Below, one piece after another: positions 9,992 through 18,705 of a stretch of 64,000 nucleotides of DNA (the first letter of the stretch is position 1; each line of letters starts with the position of its first letter). The notes beneath the pieces are model-generated. The model was not told where the DNA came from and did no database searches. It worked only from the letters and a program-made list of their open reading frames with translations. The position numbers and the translations under genes were made by a program. The stretch covers positions 1 through 64,000 of the forward strand of contig NZ_OEQH01000004.1 in NCBI RefSeq assembly GCF_900240385.1, read 5' to 3'. This stretch comes from Clostridium minihomine (GTDB taxonomy: Bacteria > Bacillota > Clostridia > Oscillospirales > Acutalibacteraceae).

Positions 9992-11005
9992 TTAAAAGTC
10001 CAGCTGAATATCCATGGTGGCCATCGCATTTAAACCCAAACCCGAGCGCTTCCCTGCCAGCCATTCGTAATATCCCTGAGAGCCAACCATCGCCGCATTG
10101 TCGCCACACAAAGAAAGCTCGGGGCGATAGAACTCCCAGCCGTTTTCTCCGCAGAGCCGCTCCAATTCCCGGCGCAAAAGGGAATTGGCAGAAACCCCGC
10201 CGGCAATCACCAGCTTTTTTTCTCCGGTTTCGCGCATAGCGGCCGTTACATTGCGAACCAGACAATCCACCACAGCCCTGCGGAAAGAAGCCGCCAAATC
10301 TGCGCGGGGCAGCGGCTGCCCTTTTTGCTCGGCGTTATGAATCAGATTAATCACCGCTGTTTTCAACCCGGAAAAGCTGAAATCAAAGGGAGCGCCCTCC
10401 ACTGTGGGATGAGGCAACACAAAGGAGGCGGGGTCTCCCCCTTCCGCCTCTTTGTCCAAAAACACCCCACCGGGATAGGGAAGCCCCATGGCGCGGGCCG
10501 CTTTGTCAAAAGCTTCGCCGGCCGCATCGTCCCGTGTGCAGCCGATGACCCGGAAAGAAGTGTAATCGGCCACTTTAATAATGTGGGTATGTCCGCCCGA
10601 AACCACCAGACACAAAAAAGGTGGTTTTAACTCAGGTGAGGTCAGGTAATTTGCCGCCACATGAGAACGCAGGTGGTGAACCGGCACCAGCGGCAAACCG
10701 GTGGAAAAACTGAGTCCTTTTGCAAAATTCACACCCACCAGCAGCGCACCAATCAAGCCCGGCGCAGCAGTGACCGCAATGGCACCCAAATCTTTTAATG
10801 TAATGTTTGCATCATCCAGAGACTGCTGCACCACATCCACAATGGCCTCCGCATGGCGGCGAGAAGCAATTTCGGGCACCACGCCGCCATATTTGCGGTG
10901 TTCCTGTACCTGAGATGCAATCACCGAGGACAACACCTGCCGGCCGTCTTTGACTACCGAAGCCGCCGTTTCATCACATGAACTTTCGATTCCTAATACT
11001 AACAT
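9992..11005 (-). CDS. tsaD: tRNA N6-threonylcarbamoyladenosine transferase subunit TsaD
   Basis: Transfers threonylcarbamoyl to A37 of ANN-decoding tRNAs, together with TsaB and TsaE. The 337-residue product begins MLVLGIESSCDETAASVV, has the metal-binding HLRSH segment (about 110-114) and SGGHTHI, all standard for the family. An in-frame start 17 codons upstream exists, but it lies inside the preceding gene and the shorter form matches the family length. It overlaps the flavin reductase gene by 7 bp. tsaB and tsaE are not in this operon. Confidence 0.95.
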   Translation of the reverse strand: MLVLGIESSCDETAASVVKDGRQVLSSVIASQVQEHRKYGGVVPEIASRRHAEAIVDVVQQSLDDANITLKDLGAIAVTAAPGLIGALLVGVNFAKGLSFSTGLPLVPVHHLRSHVAANYLTSPELKPPFLCLVVSGGHTHIIKVADYTSFRVIGCTRDDAAGEAFDKAARAMGLPYPGGVFLDKEAEGGDPASFVLPHPTVEGAPFDFSFSGLKTAVINLIHNAEQKGQPLPRADLAASFRRAVVDCLVRNVTAAMRETGEKKLVIAGGVSANSLLRRELERLCGENGWEFYRPELSLCGDNAAMVGSQGYYEWLAGKRSGLGLNAMATMDIQLDF

Positions 11006-11733
11006 TTCGATTTTTTCCCCTTTAACTGTTTCCATGGTGTTTCCCCTTGAGCCCACCCCTGGGCTTTCCAGTAATCCTGATCGATGGGATTTTGTGCAAA
11101 CTTTAATACGGCCTGTTTCATCATTAAAAACTTTACTTTGGTTTTCAAAGAGACGTGCGCCCCTTGTTTCAGGCTTTGATACAAGCGAACTGCCGTTTTT
11201 TCTAACGCATTTTCCATCCTTGCTCTTCGTTTGGGTTCCATTTCTTCAAAGCTGCCTGCCCACATGGAAACCCCGCACCGAAAGATTCGGCTGATGCCCC
11301 AATAAGACAGAGAACGGCAGATTCCATCTATGGCATACTTGGTTCCCGCTCCGGCCGTAGTGGAAATCACGGCCGCACTTTTGCCGAACATCTCACGCCG
11401 GGGGCGGTGGGGCATGAACAAATACCCAAAATGATCCAGACAGTTTTTCATCACACCGGATAATTCCATCACATAAACCGGCGATGCAAAAATCAGTCCG
11501 TCCGCTTCCAGCATCGCCCGTTCCATGGGCTCCACATACCTGCGGTGGGGACACAACTGCTCCCCTTTCATAAAACAGGTGAAACAGCCCGTGCACGATA
11601 CCGGAAAATCCTGCGGAAGAAAAAACTCTGTAAACTCCGAAGGCTCCAGTTGCTCCAGTTTGTTTTTCACCATTTGAACCGCCTGATAGGTATTCTTCTT
11701 TCTGGGGCTGCCGTAAACAATGCAGTATTTCAT
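10999..11733 (-). CDS. NADPH-dependent FMN reductase / flavodoxin-fold protein
   Basis: The 244-residue product starts KYCIVYGSPRKKNTYQ, the phosphate-binding loop of the NAD(P)H:FMN reductase family. It then has a cysteine pair region CTGCFTC...CPH (about 48-60) often seen in iron-sulfur flavoprotein relatives, and the FASPVYVMELSG flavin loop. The C-terminal 60 residues are longer than in minimal members and are basic. Its role next to rimI and tsaD is unclear. An oxidoreductase for small electrophiles or flavin is the reasonable class-level guess. Confidence 0.75.
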   Translation of the reverse strand: MKYCIVYGSPRKKNTYQAVQMVKNKLEQLEPSEFTEFFLPQDFPVSCTGCFTCFMKGEQLCPHRRYVEPMERAMLEADGLIFASPVYVMELSGVMKNCLDHFGYLFMPHRPRREMFGKSAAVISTTAGAGTKYAIDGICRSLSYWGISRIFRCGVSMWAGSFEEMEPKRRARMENALEKTAVRLYQSLKQGAHVSLKTKVKFLMMKQAVLKFAQNPIDQDYWKAQGWAQGETPWKQLKGKKSKC

Positions 11734-11746
11734 CCCTGTTCTCCTT

Positions 11747-12211
11747 TTAAGAAAAGGTCTTTGTCAGAATGAATCCATCTTCTTTGGGGCTGTCGTACAA
11801 ACCCTTTCGCACACCCAATTCTTGAAAACCACAGGATTGATAAAGTGCCTGAGCCGCCTGGTTAGAGGCCCGTACTTCCAGCGACAGAAAAGCCGCTCCG
11901 CTCTCTTTGGCACAGCGTTCTAAGTCCTGCATGAGCAGAATTCCAATGCCCCTTTGCCGAAAGGCAGGGTGTACCGCCACATTGGCCACATAAGCTTCGT
12001 CCAAAACACAATGCATTCCGGCATACCCCACCACCGTGTCTTCCCATTCTGCCACCAAAAAGCAAGCGGTGGAATCCTGTTGCTCTGCCGCCAGTCCTTC
12101 CCGAGACCAAGGCTGAGAAAAACAAAGCCTTTCCAGTTCCGCCAAAGCATCTAAATGCCGTTCCTGCATTAGAACAATCTGCACATTCCCGGCCACCTTT
12201 TTCTCTGGCAT
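11747..12211 (-). CDS. rimI: ribosomal protein S18 alanine N-acetyltransferase family (GNAT)
   Basis: The 154-residue GNAT protein has the acetyl-CoA loop VHPAFRQRGIGILLM and the C-terminal LEVRASNQAAQALYQSCGF typical of RimI. In E. coli RimI acetylates the S18 N-terminus; in Firmicutes the gene usually sits with tsaB/tsaD, as here with tsaD. I placed the start at MPEKKVAG, one base after the phosphatase stop. Upstream in-frame codons lie inside that gene. Translation is probably coupled. Confidence 0.85.
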   Translation of the reverse strand: MPEKKVAGNVQIVLMQERHLDALAELERLCFSQPWSREGLAAEQQDSTACFLVAEWEDTVVGYAGMHCVLDEAYVANVAVHPAFRQRGIGILLMQDLERCAKESGAAFLSLEVRASNQAAQALYQSCGFQELGVRKGLYDSPKEDGFILTKTFS

Positions 12212-12212
12212 G

Positions 12213-12638
12213 TCAATACCCCAGTTCTTTGAGCAGTTCGCCAAGTGCACGCAAAATCTGATCTCGGCTGGCTCGGTACAGTTCCAGATCCCCGCCATAA
12301 GGATCCCCGATTCCGCCGCCCAGAACCTTGATTTTCTCTTCCGGCACTCCGGCCGCTTTCAGTGCACCGGCATGATTTTGCATCATTACCACAAAAAGAT
12401 CCGCCCCGCGCAGCATCGGTTCCGTCACGGTCTTGGCCCGATGGGCAGACAAATCCACCCCCAGTTCTCGGGCGGCAAGCTGGGCATTTTCAGCGGACGG
12501 TTCCCCATCTGCCGCAAATAACCCGGCGCTGTCACATTGAATCTCTGAAATTCCTTTGTCCCGCAAAAGCTTTTCAAACAATCCTTTTGCCATGGGACTT
12601 CGGCAGGTATTTCCCGTACAGATAAAAACAATATGCAT
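12213..12638 (-). CDS. low-molecular-weight protein tyrosine/arginine phosphatase
   Basis: The 141-residue protein has the active-site loop CTGNTCRS (residues 7-14, C-x5-R) and the general-acid aspartate in DPYGGDL near residue 113. In Firmicutes the same family includes YwlE (protein-arginine phosphatase) and Wzb-like enzymes. A threonine in the loop (CTGNT) fits YwlE-like arginine phosphatases better than the isoleucine/leucine of classical tyrosine phosphatases, so arginine specificity is a guess worth testing. AAGGGGAGA precedes the ATG. It sits between polA and rimI in one transcript. Confidence 0.85.
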   Translation of the reverse strand: MHIVFICTGNTCRSPMAKGLFEKLLRDKGISEIQCDSAGLFAADGEPSAENAQLAARELGVDLSAHRAKTVTEPMLRGADLFVVMMQNHAGALKAAGVPEEKIKVLGGGIGDPYGGDLELYRASRDQILRALGELLKELGY

Positions 12639-12694
12639 CGTATCTCCCCTTATTCCATCTTCATCCCATTTTATTGCTTTTTTGGCGGCTCAAT

Positions 12695-15280
12695 TTATTC
12701 CTTTGCGTCAAACCAGGTTTGGCCGATTTGCGCTTCTGCCAACATGGGAACGGAAAGTGAAACCGCGTTCTGCATCTCTTCGGTCAAAAGCTGTGCCACA
12801 CGCTGGGCTTCTTCTTCCGGCGCTTCCACGATCAATTCATCGTGGACCTGTAAAATCAGCTGAGCCTGCAATTTTTCCTGATTCAAGCGATCGGCTACCC
12901 GAATCATGGCAATTTTGATGATATCCGCCGCGGTTCCCTGAATGGGCATATTCATGGCCACCCGTTCACCAAAAGCACGCAGGTTAAAATTGCTGCTGGT
13001 CAATTCGGGCAAATAGCGCCGACGGCCAAACAGAGTTTCTGCATAGCCATGCTCTTTGGCCTGCTCGACCACTTCGTTCATATAGCTGCGAACCCCTTCA
13101 TAGTGAGCCAAATACGCCTTGATATATTCGTCGGCTTCTTTTCTGGTGACCCCAATGTCTTTCGAGAGCGAAAACGCGCCGATTCCATAGACAATCCCGA
13201 AATTGACCGCCTTGGCGCGGCTGCGCATGATGGGAGTCACCATTTGCTCCGGCATGTGAAACACCTGTGCCGCTGTGATACGGTGAATATCATCACCCCG
13301 TCGGAACGCCTCGATCATCGTAGCATCATTGGCCACATGGGCCAGCACCCGAAGCTCAATTTGGGAATAGTCGGCATCCACCAGCATCCAGCCGGGCCGG
13401 GCACTGAAGAAACGGCGCAGTTCTTTTCCCTGTTCCGTGCGAACGGGGATATTCTGAAGATTCGGCTCTGTAGAGCTGATTCGCCCGGTGCGGGTTTCGG
13501 TTTGGTTAAAGCGGGAATGAATTCTTCCGTCGGAACCGATGACTTTCAGCAGTCCGTCACAATAAGTGGATTTCAGCTTTGTCATCCCTCGGTATTCCAG
13601 CACCATTTCTACCACCGGATGGTCATAGCGCAGGCTTTCCAATACTTCTGCGCTGGTGGAATAGCCGCTCTTGGTTTTTTTGCCCGTATGCAGTCCCAAC
13701 TTTTCAAACAGAGCTTGCCCCAGCTGTTTGGGGGAATTCACATTAAACTCATAGCCCACTTCTTGATAAATTCGGCTTTGCACCTCGTCAATACGGATTT
13801 GCAGCCCGTTTCCATATTCTTCAATACCCGCGGCATCCACGGCAAAACCGGCGGTTTCCATTTTAGCCAATACCTGAGCCAAAGGCTGCTCAATGGTTCG
13901 CAGCAGTTCACCCTGATTGTTTTTATCAATTTCCAACGTCAGTTTGTCCACCAAAGCGGGCAAAAGCGCCGCCTGAGCCGCCTTTGGATATTCCTCGCTC
14001 TGCGCCCCGGGGCCCTGGACCTCGTATTCCGCCGCCAAACGATCTTCGCTGTATTCCGGGGAGGACGGGTTCAGCAGATAGGCAGCCAAAAGCGTATCCA
14101 TTCCCAAATTTTTCAGCGGAACTCCCATTTGCTCTAATGCCGCATAAAAGGGCTTGCTGTTATGAATGTTTTTCACAATCTTCGCATCCCCACAAAGCGC
14201 CCGCAAAAAAGCCTTTTCGGCCTTTACCGCATACAGCGTATCCTTTAGGGGAATCAGCAAACCGGAAAGATCCTCGCCTTCATACAAAGCGGTGAGATCC
14301 ACCCGTCCCTGCTCCTGAAGCGGAATCAGCAAACCGGCCCCCTCCGCCATCACTTTGACTGGCATAATATCCTTTTTTTCTCCATCTTCCAAAGAAGCGG
14401 AAGGCTCCGGCGCATCCAGCCCCAGTTTTGGAATCAAAGAGAAGAGCTCCAGCTTCGCCATCAGCCGGGAAGCGGCTGCCTTGTCTTGCGGCAGCGGCAG
14501 ATAGCTTTCCAATCGGGTATCAATGGGAACCTGGGTATAGATGGTTCCCAGCTTGTGACTGAGATAGGCGCTTTCCTTCCCTTCCCGCAGCTTTTTACGC
14601 ATTCCTTCTTTCATTTCCAACGTTTCCAGATTCTCATAAATGGCATCCAGATTCTGATAAGCGCGAATCAGTTCCCCCGCGCCTTTCGGCCCGATTCCAG
14701 CCACGCCGGGAATATTATCGGAACTGTCGCCCTGCAATGCTTTGATTTCAATCAGCTGAATGGGTTCTACCCCATATTCCTCTCGAATTTTCTCTGTATC
14801 ATACAGCGTCACTTGAGGCTGACCGAATTTAGTGGCCGCCAGACGCACCGTTACGCCGTCACCCACCAGCTGAAGGCTATCCCTGTCTCCTGTGGCAATG
14901 ACACATTCCGCGCCCTGTTCCCGGCTGGCTCTGGCCAAGGTTCCCAGAATATCGTCAGCTTCATAGCCCTCTTTTTCGAGAATCGGATATCCCAAAAGAT
15001 GCAGCAGTTCTTTTAAGTTAGGCAGCTGCTGTGCCAGCTCTTCGGGCATCCCCTTACGCTGAGCTTTATACCCTGCGTATTCCTGATGACGGAAGGTAGG
15101 GGCACGCATATCAAAAGCAATCGCCACCGCATCCGGCTGTGTTTCATCGGATATTTTTTTCAGCATCGTTAAAAAGCCGTAAATGCCATTTGTAAATTGG
15201 CCATCCTTGGTGGTCAGCAGCTTAATTCCATAAAAAGCCCGGTTTAATATGCTGTTTCCGTCCAATACCAATAATTTCAT
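12695..15280 (-). CDS. polA: DNA polymerase I
   Basis: 861 residues. The 5' nuclease domain (about 1-290) has DGNSILNRAFYG, AFDMRAPTFRHQ and KALQGDSSDNIPG. The middle region (about 300-470) has the 3'-5' exonuclease fold, but I cannot find its catalytic D-x-E motif, so proofreading is probably lost, as in many Firmicutes. The polymerase domain has motif A VDADYSQIELR (about 632), the O-helix RAKAVNFGIVYG (about 688) and motif C VHDELIVEAPEE (about 807). I chose the second of two close ATGs because GGAGA is then correctly spaced. It is first gene of the polA-phosphatase-rimI-reductase-tsaD block. Confidence 0.96.
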   Translation of the reverse strand: MKLLVLDGNSILNRAFYGIKLLTTKDGQFTNGIYGFLTMLKKISDETQPDAVAIAFDMRAPTFRHQEYAGYKAQRKGMPEELAQQLPNLKELLHLLGYPILEKEGYEADDILGTLARASREQGAECVIATGDRDSLQLVGDGVTVRLAATKFGQPQVTLYDTEKIREEYGVEPIQLIEIKALQGDSSDNIPGVAGIGPKGAGELIRAYQNLDAIYENLETLEMKEGMRKKLREGKESAYLSHKLGTIYTQVPIDTRLESYLPLPQDKAAASRLMAKLELFSLIPKLGLDAPEPSASLEDGEKKDIMPVKVMAEGAGLLIPLQEQGRVDLTALYEGEDLSGLLIPLKDTLYAVKAEKAFLRALCGDAKIVKNIHNSKPFYAALEQMGVPLKNLGMDTLLAAYLLNPSSPEYSEDRLAAEYEVQGPGAQSEEYPKAAQAALLPALVDKLTLEIDKNNQGELLRTIEQPLAQVLAKMETAGFAVDAAGIEEYGNGLQIRIDEVQSRIYQEVGYEFNVNSPKQLGQALFEKLGLHTGKKTKSGYSTSAEVLESLRYDHPVVEMVLEYRGMTKLKSTYCDGLLKVIGSDGRIHSRFNQTETRTGRISSTEPNLQNIPVRTEQGKELRRFFSARPGWMLVDADYSQIELRVLAHVANDATMIEAFRRGDDIHRITAAQVFHMPEQMVTPIMRSRAKAVNFGIVYGIGAFSLSKDIGVTRKEADEYIKAYLAHYEGVRSYMNEVVEQAKEHGYAETLFGRRRYLPELTSSNFNLRAFGERVAMNMPIQGTAADIIKIAMIRVADRLNQEKLQAQLILQVHDELIVEAPEEEAQRVAQLLTEEMQNAVSLSVPMLAEAQIGQTWFDAKE

Positions 15281-15428
15281 ATACATTCTCCATCTTTCAT
15301 CCGCCCGATTTCAAAAGAACCGAAGCTGTGATTTCTGCTTTTTACTGCAGACCGTTTTTTATATTATATCATAAGAATAAAGCAAGAAAAATGCTTTTAC
15401 GGCGCAGCTGCTCTCGTACGAAAGCACC

Positions 15429-15745
15429 GACTATGTTTCCATGTTCCCTCCGGCATCAGAAGCTCGGCTTCCGTTTATGCCGTGGGGTTATTTAAACCAT
15501 AATTTATTATCTTGCTTCAAATTAATAGCACAATTCTTAACTAAAATGCCTGACTATGGTGCAATGTTCCTTCAGGCATCGGAAGCTCGGCTTCCGTTTA
15601 TGCCGTGGGGTTATTTAAACCATAACCTGTTGCCTTGCCCCAAATAAACAGCACAATTCTTAACTAAAATGCCTGACTATGGTGCAATGCTCCCTCAGGC
15701 ATCGGAAGCCCCACTTCCGTTTATGCCGTGGGGTTATTATATCAT
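15429..15745. repeat. three tandem copies of a 123-bp repeat
   Basis: Copies begin at 15429, 15552 and 15675, exactly 123 bp apart, the last incomplete. Each has GACTATGGTGCAATGTTCC, then CAGGCATCGGAAGC TCG GCTTCCG (strong hairpin) and TTTATGCCGTGGGGTTAT. Copies 2 and 3 are nearly identical; copy 1 is more diverged. The array fills the gap between the divergent polA and dusB genes. Because 123 is a multiple of three, an open frame with a 41-residue repeat (ASEARLPFMPWGYLNHNLL) runs through it. It lacks a ribosome site and I do not call it a gene. Confidence 0.9.
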
Positions 15746-15892
15746 TTTTCAAATGAAAAATTAAGTGCTTTTCCGGACACGCTATGTTATAATAATCTCA
15801 TTCAGGAACAAGAACACAAAGCCTGTGCTTTCACATAGCTTTTTGCTCTCGTGTAAACCTGTTTATTTTCGATTATGAAAGGATTTTTCTTC

Positions 15893-16879
15893 TTGAAGCT
15901 AGGTTCATTTACAATAGAAGGCCGCGCCGCTTTGGCGCCAATGGCCGGGATTACCGATTTGTCCTTCCGGCAGCTTTGTGTCGATTTTGGCGCCGGGTAT
16001 GTGGTGACTGAAATGGTCAGCGCCCAAGGACTGACTTATAAAAATTATAAAACCAATCAATTGATGAAGCTGTCGGACAGCGAACGCCCGGCAGCCATTC
16101 AGCTGTTTGGGGATGATCCGGATTATCTGGCTCGGGCAGCCGAAATTGCGATGCATTTTTCCCCGGATGCCATTGACATCAACATGGGATGTCCCGCACC
16201 CAAAGTCTGCAACAGTGGAGGCAACGCACACGGAAGCGGAAGCGCTTTAATGAAAGATCCCGAGCTGTGCGGCCGAATTGTTTCGGCTGTGAAGTCGGCG
16301 GTCTCCATTCCCGTCACAGTAAAAATCCGGAAGGGATGGGATAAAAACAGCATTAACGCGGTGCAGGTGGCTCAGATTTGCGAAGCCGCCGGAGCGGACG
16401 CCATTGCGGTTCACGGACGCACCCGGGAACAGATGTATCAGCCCAGCGCAGACTGGGAAATTATCGCCCAGGTAAAACAGGCCGTGAAAATACCGGTGAT
16501 CGGTAACGGGGATGTCACCGACGCCAAAAGTGCGGCGGCTTTGCTGGAACAAACCGGCTGTGATTTGGTGATGGTTGGCCGCGCAGCTATGGGAAACCCC
16601 TGGATTTTCCGCGAAATTCATGCTTACCTGACGGCGGGAACGATTTTGCCGCCCCCCACACTGAACGAGCGGATGCTGGTGATGATGCGTCATATCCGCG
16701 CCATGTGTGAGGATAAGGGCGAATCCCGCGCCATGCGTGAAGCCAGAAAACACGCCGGCTGGTACTTAAAGGGCCTGAAAAACGCAGCCAGCTTTCGGCG
16801 TGACGCCGTGCAGATGGAAACATTTGAGGATATGGAGCGATTGGTTCAACTGGTAATGGAACAACGAGAGACAGAATAA
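15893..16879 (+). CDS. dusB: tRNA-dihydrouridine synthase (DusB-like)
   Basis: FMN enzyme that reduces uridines in tRNA D-loops. The 328-residue product has LAPMAGITDLSFR, DINMGCPAPKVCNSGG with the catalytic cysteine (about residue 98), VKIRKGWD, HGRTREQMY and IGNGDVTD. Between CNSGG and SALMK there are about five extra residues (NAHGS) compared with typical DusB. I chose TTG at 15893, six codons after an ATG, because GAAAGGA overlaps that ATG and is well spaced for the TTG. The resulting KLGSFTIEGRAALAPMAG matches family N-termini. Confidence 0.92.
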   Translation: MKLGSFTIEGRAALAPMAGITDLSFRQLCVDFGAGYVVTEMVSAQGLTYKNYKTNQLMKLSDSERPAAIQLFGDDPDYLARAAEIAMHFSPDAIDINMGCPAPKVCNSGGNAHGSGSALMKDPELCGRIVSAVKSAVSIPVTVKIRKGWDKNSINAVQVAQICEAAGADAIAVHGRTREQMYQPSADWEIIAQVKQAVKIPVIGNGDVTDAKSAAALLEQTGCDLVMVGRAAMGNPWIFREIHAYLTAGTILPPPTLNERMLVMMRHIRAMCEDKGESRAMREARKHAGWYLKGLKNAASFRRDAVQMETFEDMERLVQLVMEQRETE

Positions 16880-16886
16880 ACCGCGA

Positions 16887-16911
16887 AAGCCGGCAGCAAG
16901 GCTGCCGGCTT
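16887..16911. terminator. bidirectional terminator between dusB and the next gene
   Basis: An eleven-pair perfect stem, AAGCCGGCAGC AAG GCTGCCGGCTT, lies between convergent genes ending at 16879 and 16917. There is no long T run on either strand. Confidence 0.7.
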
Positions 16912-16916
16912 CTGTG

Positions 16917-18092
16917 TTAGTAAAGCACCACCGTATCTTCCTGAACCGCACAGCTGCATTCAAAGCTTTGCTGCTGCTTAGTTTCTAAATCATAGATAGA
17001 ATAAAAGACAAACGAATCCGTTTCATCACTGATTACATATTTGGCAACCAGAAAGCGATCTTCTACACAGGCAACAAACTGCCCCAATTCTTTGCTGTAT
17101 CGCCCATGCACGGCAGAATTGAGAATCCCATGGATTTCATAGCTTTCCTCATGTTCTGTTACGCGATAAATTCGTGCCGAATCCGGCTCGATGAAAAAGG
17201 CCGCCGGCTCTTCGTCTTCCTGTAAATTCAGTTCTGCCGCCACCGTCTTTTTTCCGCTGTGCTTATCCACCGCACAAACTCGCTGGTCGTTATTGGGGTA
17301 ATACTGAGCCCGAAAATACAGGCTGTTCTCATCCTGACCCGCATAACGCACCAAACCCTGAGTTCCCGCGCTGAGCAGAAGCTCCAGCGGCAAATGCGTT
17401 TCGTCCGCCTTTACCGCTACCACAAAATCCAAAAGCGGGCAAAGCCAAACGTTGTCACTGACAGTATCCCCCAGCCAGCGCTGATTTCGGTAGCATTTTT
17501 CTTTTTCTGCCTCGCTGCCATAAGGCTCCAGCACCAAAAGCATCCGTTCCCCGGCGACATCAAAGGGAATCAGTTTTTCTGTATTTAAATTGCAGATGCG
17601 CTTGTCCCTTACATAATAATAACGGCCTTCTTCTAAATCATACAGATAAGCAATCCGTTCAAATCCGGATGCTTTCTTGTATTCTTCAAACAAATGCCGA
17701 TGCAGTTCGTTTTCTTCCGTAAAAAACAGAACCCGGCTTTCATCCAACGCTTTACAGTCTGCAAAATTCCCCACAAAATGCAGTTCCTCAGCATTTTTCT
17801 CTTGCCCGGTCTGCTTGTCAAACCTCAAAATCCGGGCAAAGCTTTCCCGGTTTTCCATCACCACAATAATATCCGTGGCAAAAGAGAAAAAGTGCAGGAC
17901 TGCTGTGGGATCGCTCAAAAAGCAGTTGGCCAGAACCCGTTCGGTTTTGGCTTCTCTGTCATATTCCAGAAGAAAAAGGCTATGATGTCCCTCTTCTGCT
18001 TTTTCTTCCGCATAATATACTGTGGAGCCGCTGATTTCAATCAGCTCCACACGGCTGTCCGTGACAGCATTGCGAATATCTACAACCGTCAT
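16917..18092 (-). CDS. unknown cytoplasmic protein, possible beta-propeller
   Basis: 391 residues, acidic, without signal peptide or membrane helix. The sequence is a series of short beta-strand pairs with repeated (F/V)YxxYDLExxx or YLYDLEEGRYYYV, FLLEYDREAKT and YSIYDLETKQQ segments spaced roughly 45-60 residues apart. This is the pattern of a propeller built of YD-type blades. I cannot name a family or function. The start at MTVVDIRNAV follows GGGGAAATCAC; a longer frame upstream has no ribosome site. Confidence 0.6.
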   Translation of the reverse strand: MTVVDIRNAVTDSRVELIEISGSTVYYAEEKAEEGHHSLFLLEYDREAKTERVLANCFLSDPTAVLHFFSFATDIIVVMENRESFARILRFDKQTGQEKNAEELHFVGNFADCKALDESRVLFFTEENELHRHLFEEYKKASGFERIAYLYDLEEGRYYYVRDKRICNLNTEKLIPFDVAGERMLLVLEPYGSEAEKEKCYRNQRWLGDTVSDNVWLCPLLDFVVAVKADETHLPLELLLSAGTQGLVRYAGQDENSLYFRAQYYPNNDQRVCAVDKHSGKKTVAAELNLQEDEEPAAFFIEPDSARIYRVTEHEESYEIHGILNSAVHGRYSKELGQFVACVEDRFLVAKYVISDETDSFVFYSIYDLETKQQQSFECSCAVQEDTVVLY

Positions 18093-18240
18093 GTGATTTC
18101 CCCGCTTTCCTGCCGGACGCGGCACTGCCTGCCGTGTGCCGGGTCGCAAAACACCCGGCCGTTGATACGCCCAGCCCTATAACTGATATGATTTATGATA
18201 CCATCATTTAACACTGCACACAAAGAAAAGTCGCTTATAC

Positions 18241-18255
18241 CGTGAGGTTATTATA
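18241..18255 (-). repeat. copy of TATAATAACCTCACG motif upstream of the 391-aa gene
   Basis: On the minus strand TGT-TATAATAACCTCACGGTATAAGCG. The same 15-mer (with C/T variation) ends the 123-bp array at 15727-15741 and recurs at 20683. Each copy places an extended -10 (TGnTATAAT) upstream of a gene, so it may be both a repeat fragment and a promoter. Confidence 0.5.
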
Positions 18256-18328
18256 ACATAAGACCCATATTTTTGCATTCCCCGCATGGGAATTTTCCTT
18301 TTAGATTGGAAAGAAAGGAGGAGCCGCT

Positions 18329-18583
18329 TTGCTTACCACCCAAAACGGCAGCACATTAATCGTAGACATTCATGGCATGTATGCTGCCGACGCTAAGCGC
18401 GAGCTGGAACGGCTTTTGTCCCGTGCCGGAAAAAACATCCACGAGGTCGTGGTCATCCACGGCTACAGCCATGGCCAAGTTCTGAAAAACATGGTGCGGC
18501 GGGATCTGAAACACCCGCGAATTCAAAGCAAGTTGCTTTCGCTGAACGAAGGGCAAACCCGGATTCTTTTAAAAGATCTTTAA
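18329..18583 (+). CDS. stand-alone Smr domain protein
   Basis: The 84-residue protein consists only of an Smr (small MutS-related) domain. It has the N-terminal VDIHGMYAADAKRELERLL, equivalent to the LDLHG motif, and the central HGYSHGQVLKNMVRRDL, equivalent to the HGxGxG motif. Smr domains nick or cleave nucleic acid; bacterial MutS2-type Smr has recently been tied to collided ribosomes. Start is TTG at 18329 with AAAGGAGGAG upstream. It is monocistronic, ending at a strong terminator. Confidence 0.85.
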   Translation: MLTTQNGSTLIVDIHGMYAADAKRELERLLSRAGKNIHEVVVIHGYSHGQVLKNMVRRDLKHPRIQSKLLSLNEGQTRILLKDL

Positions 18584-18622
18584 TCGGTGATTTTTCTGTT
18601 CACCGAAATCCATAAAACAACA

Positions 18623-18666
18623 AAAAGCGTTCCATGCGGTTTCTTCCGCCGGGAACGCTTTTTTAT
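18623..18666. terminator. bidirectional terminator
   Basis: The stem AAAAGCGTTCC/GGAACGCTTTT with an inner GCGG/CCGC arm is followed by TTTTTT on the plus strand and TTTTTG on the minus strand. It separates the convergent Smr and LCP genes. Confidence 0.9.
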
Positions 18667-18705
18667 CTGCTATTCTTTTTTCATCACAGCATCCGCAAAA
18701 ATGAA

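Noticed and set aside
15441-15647. Open frame with 41-residue repeats across the tandem array
   Set aside because: It exists because the 123-bp unit is a multiple of three. No ribosome site, and the hairpin blocks explain the conservation better.
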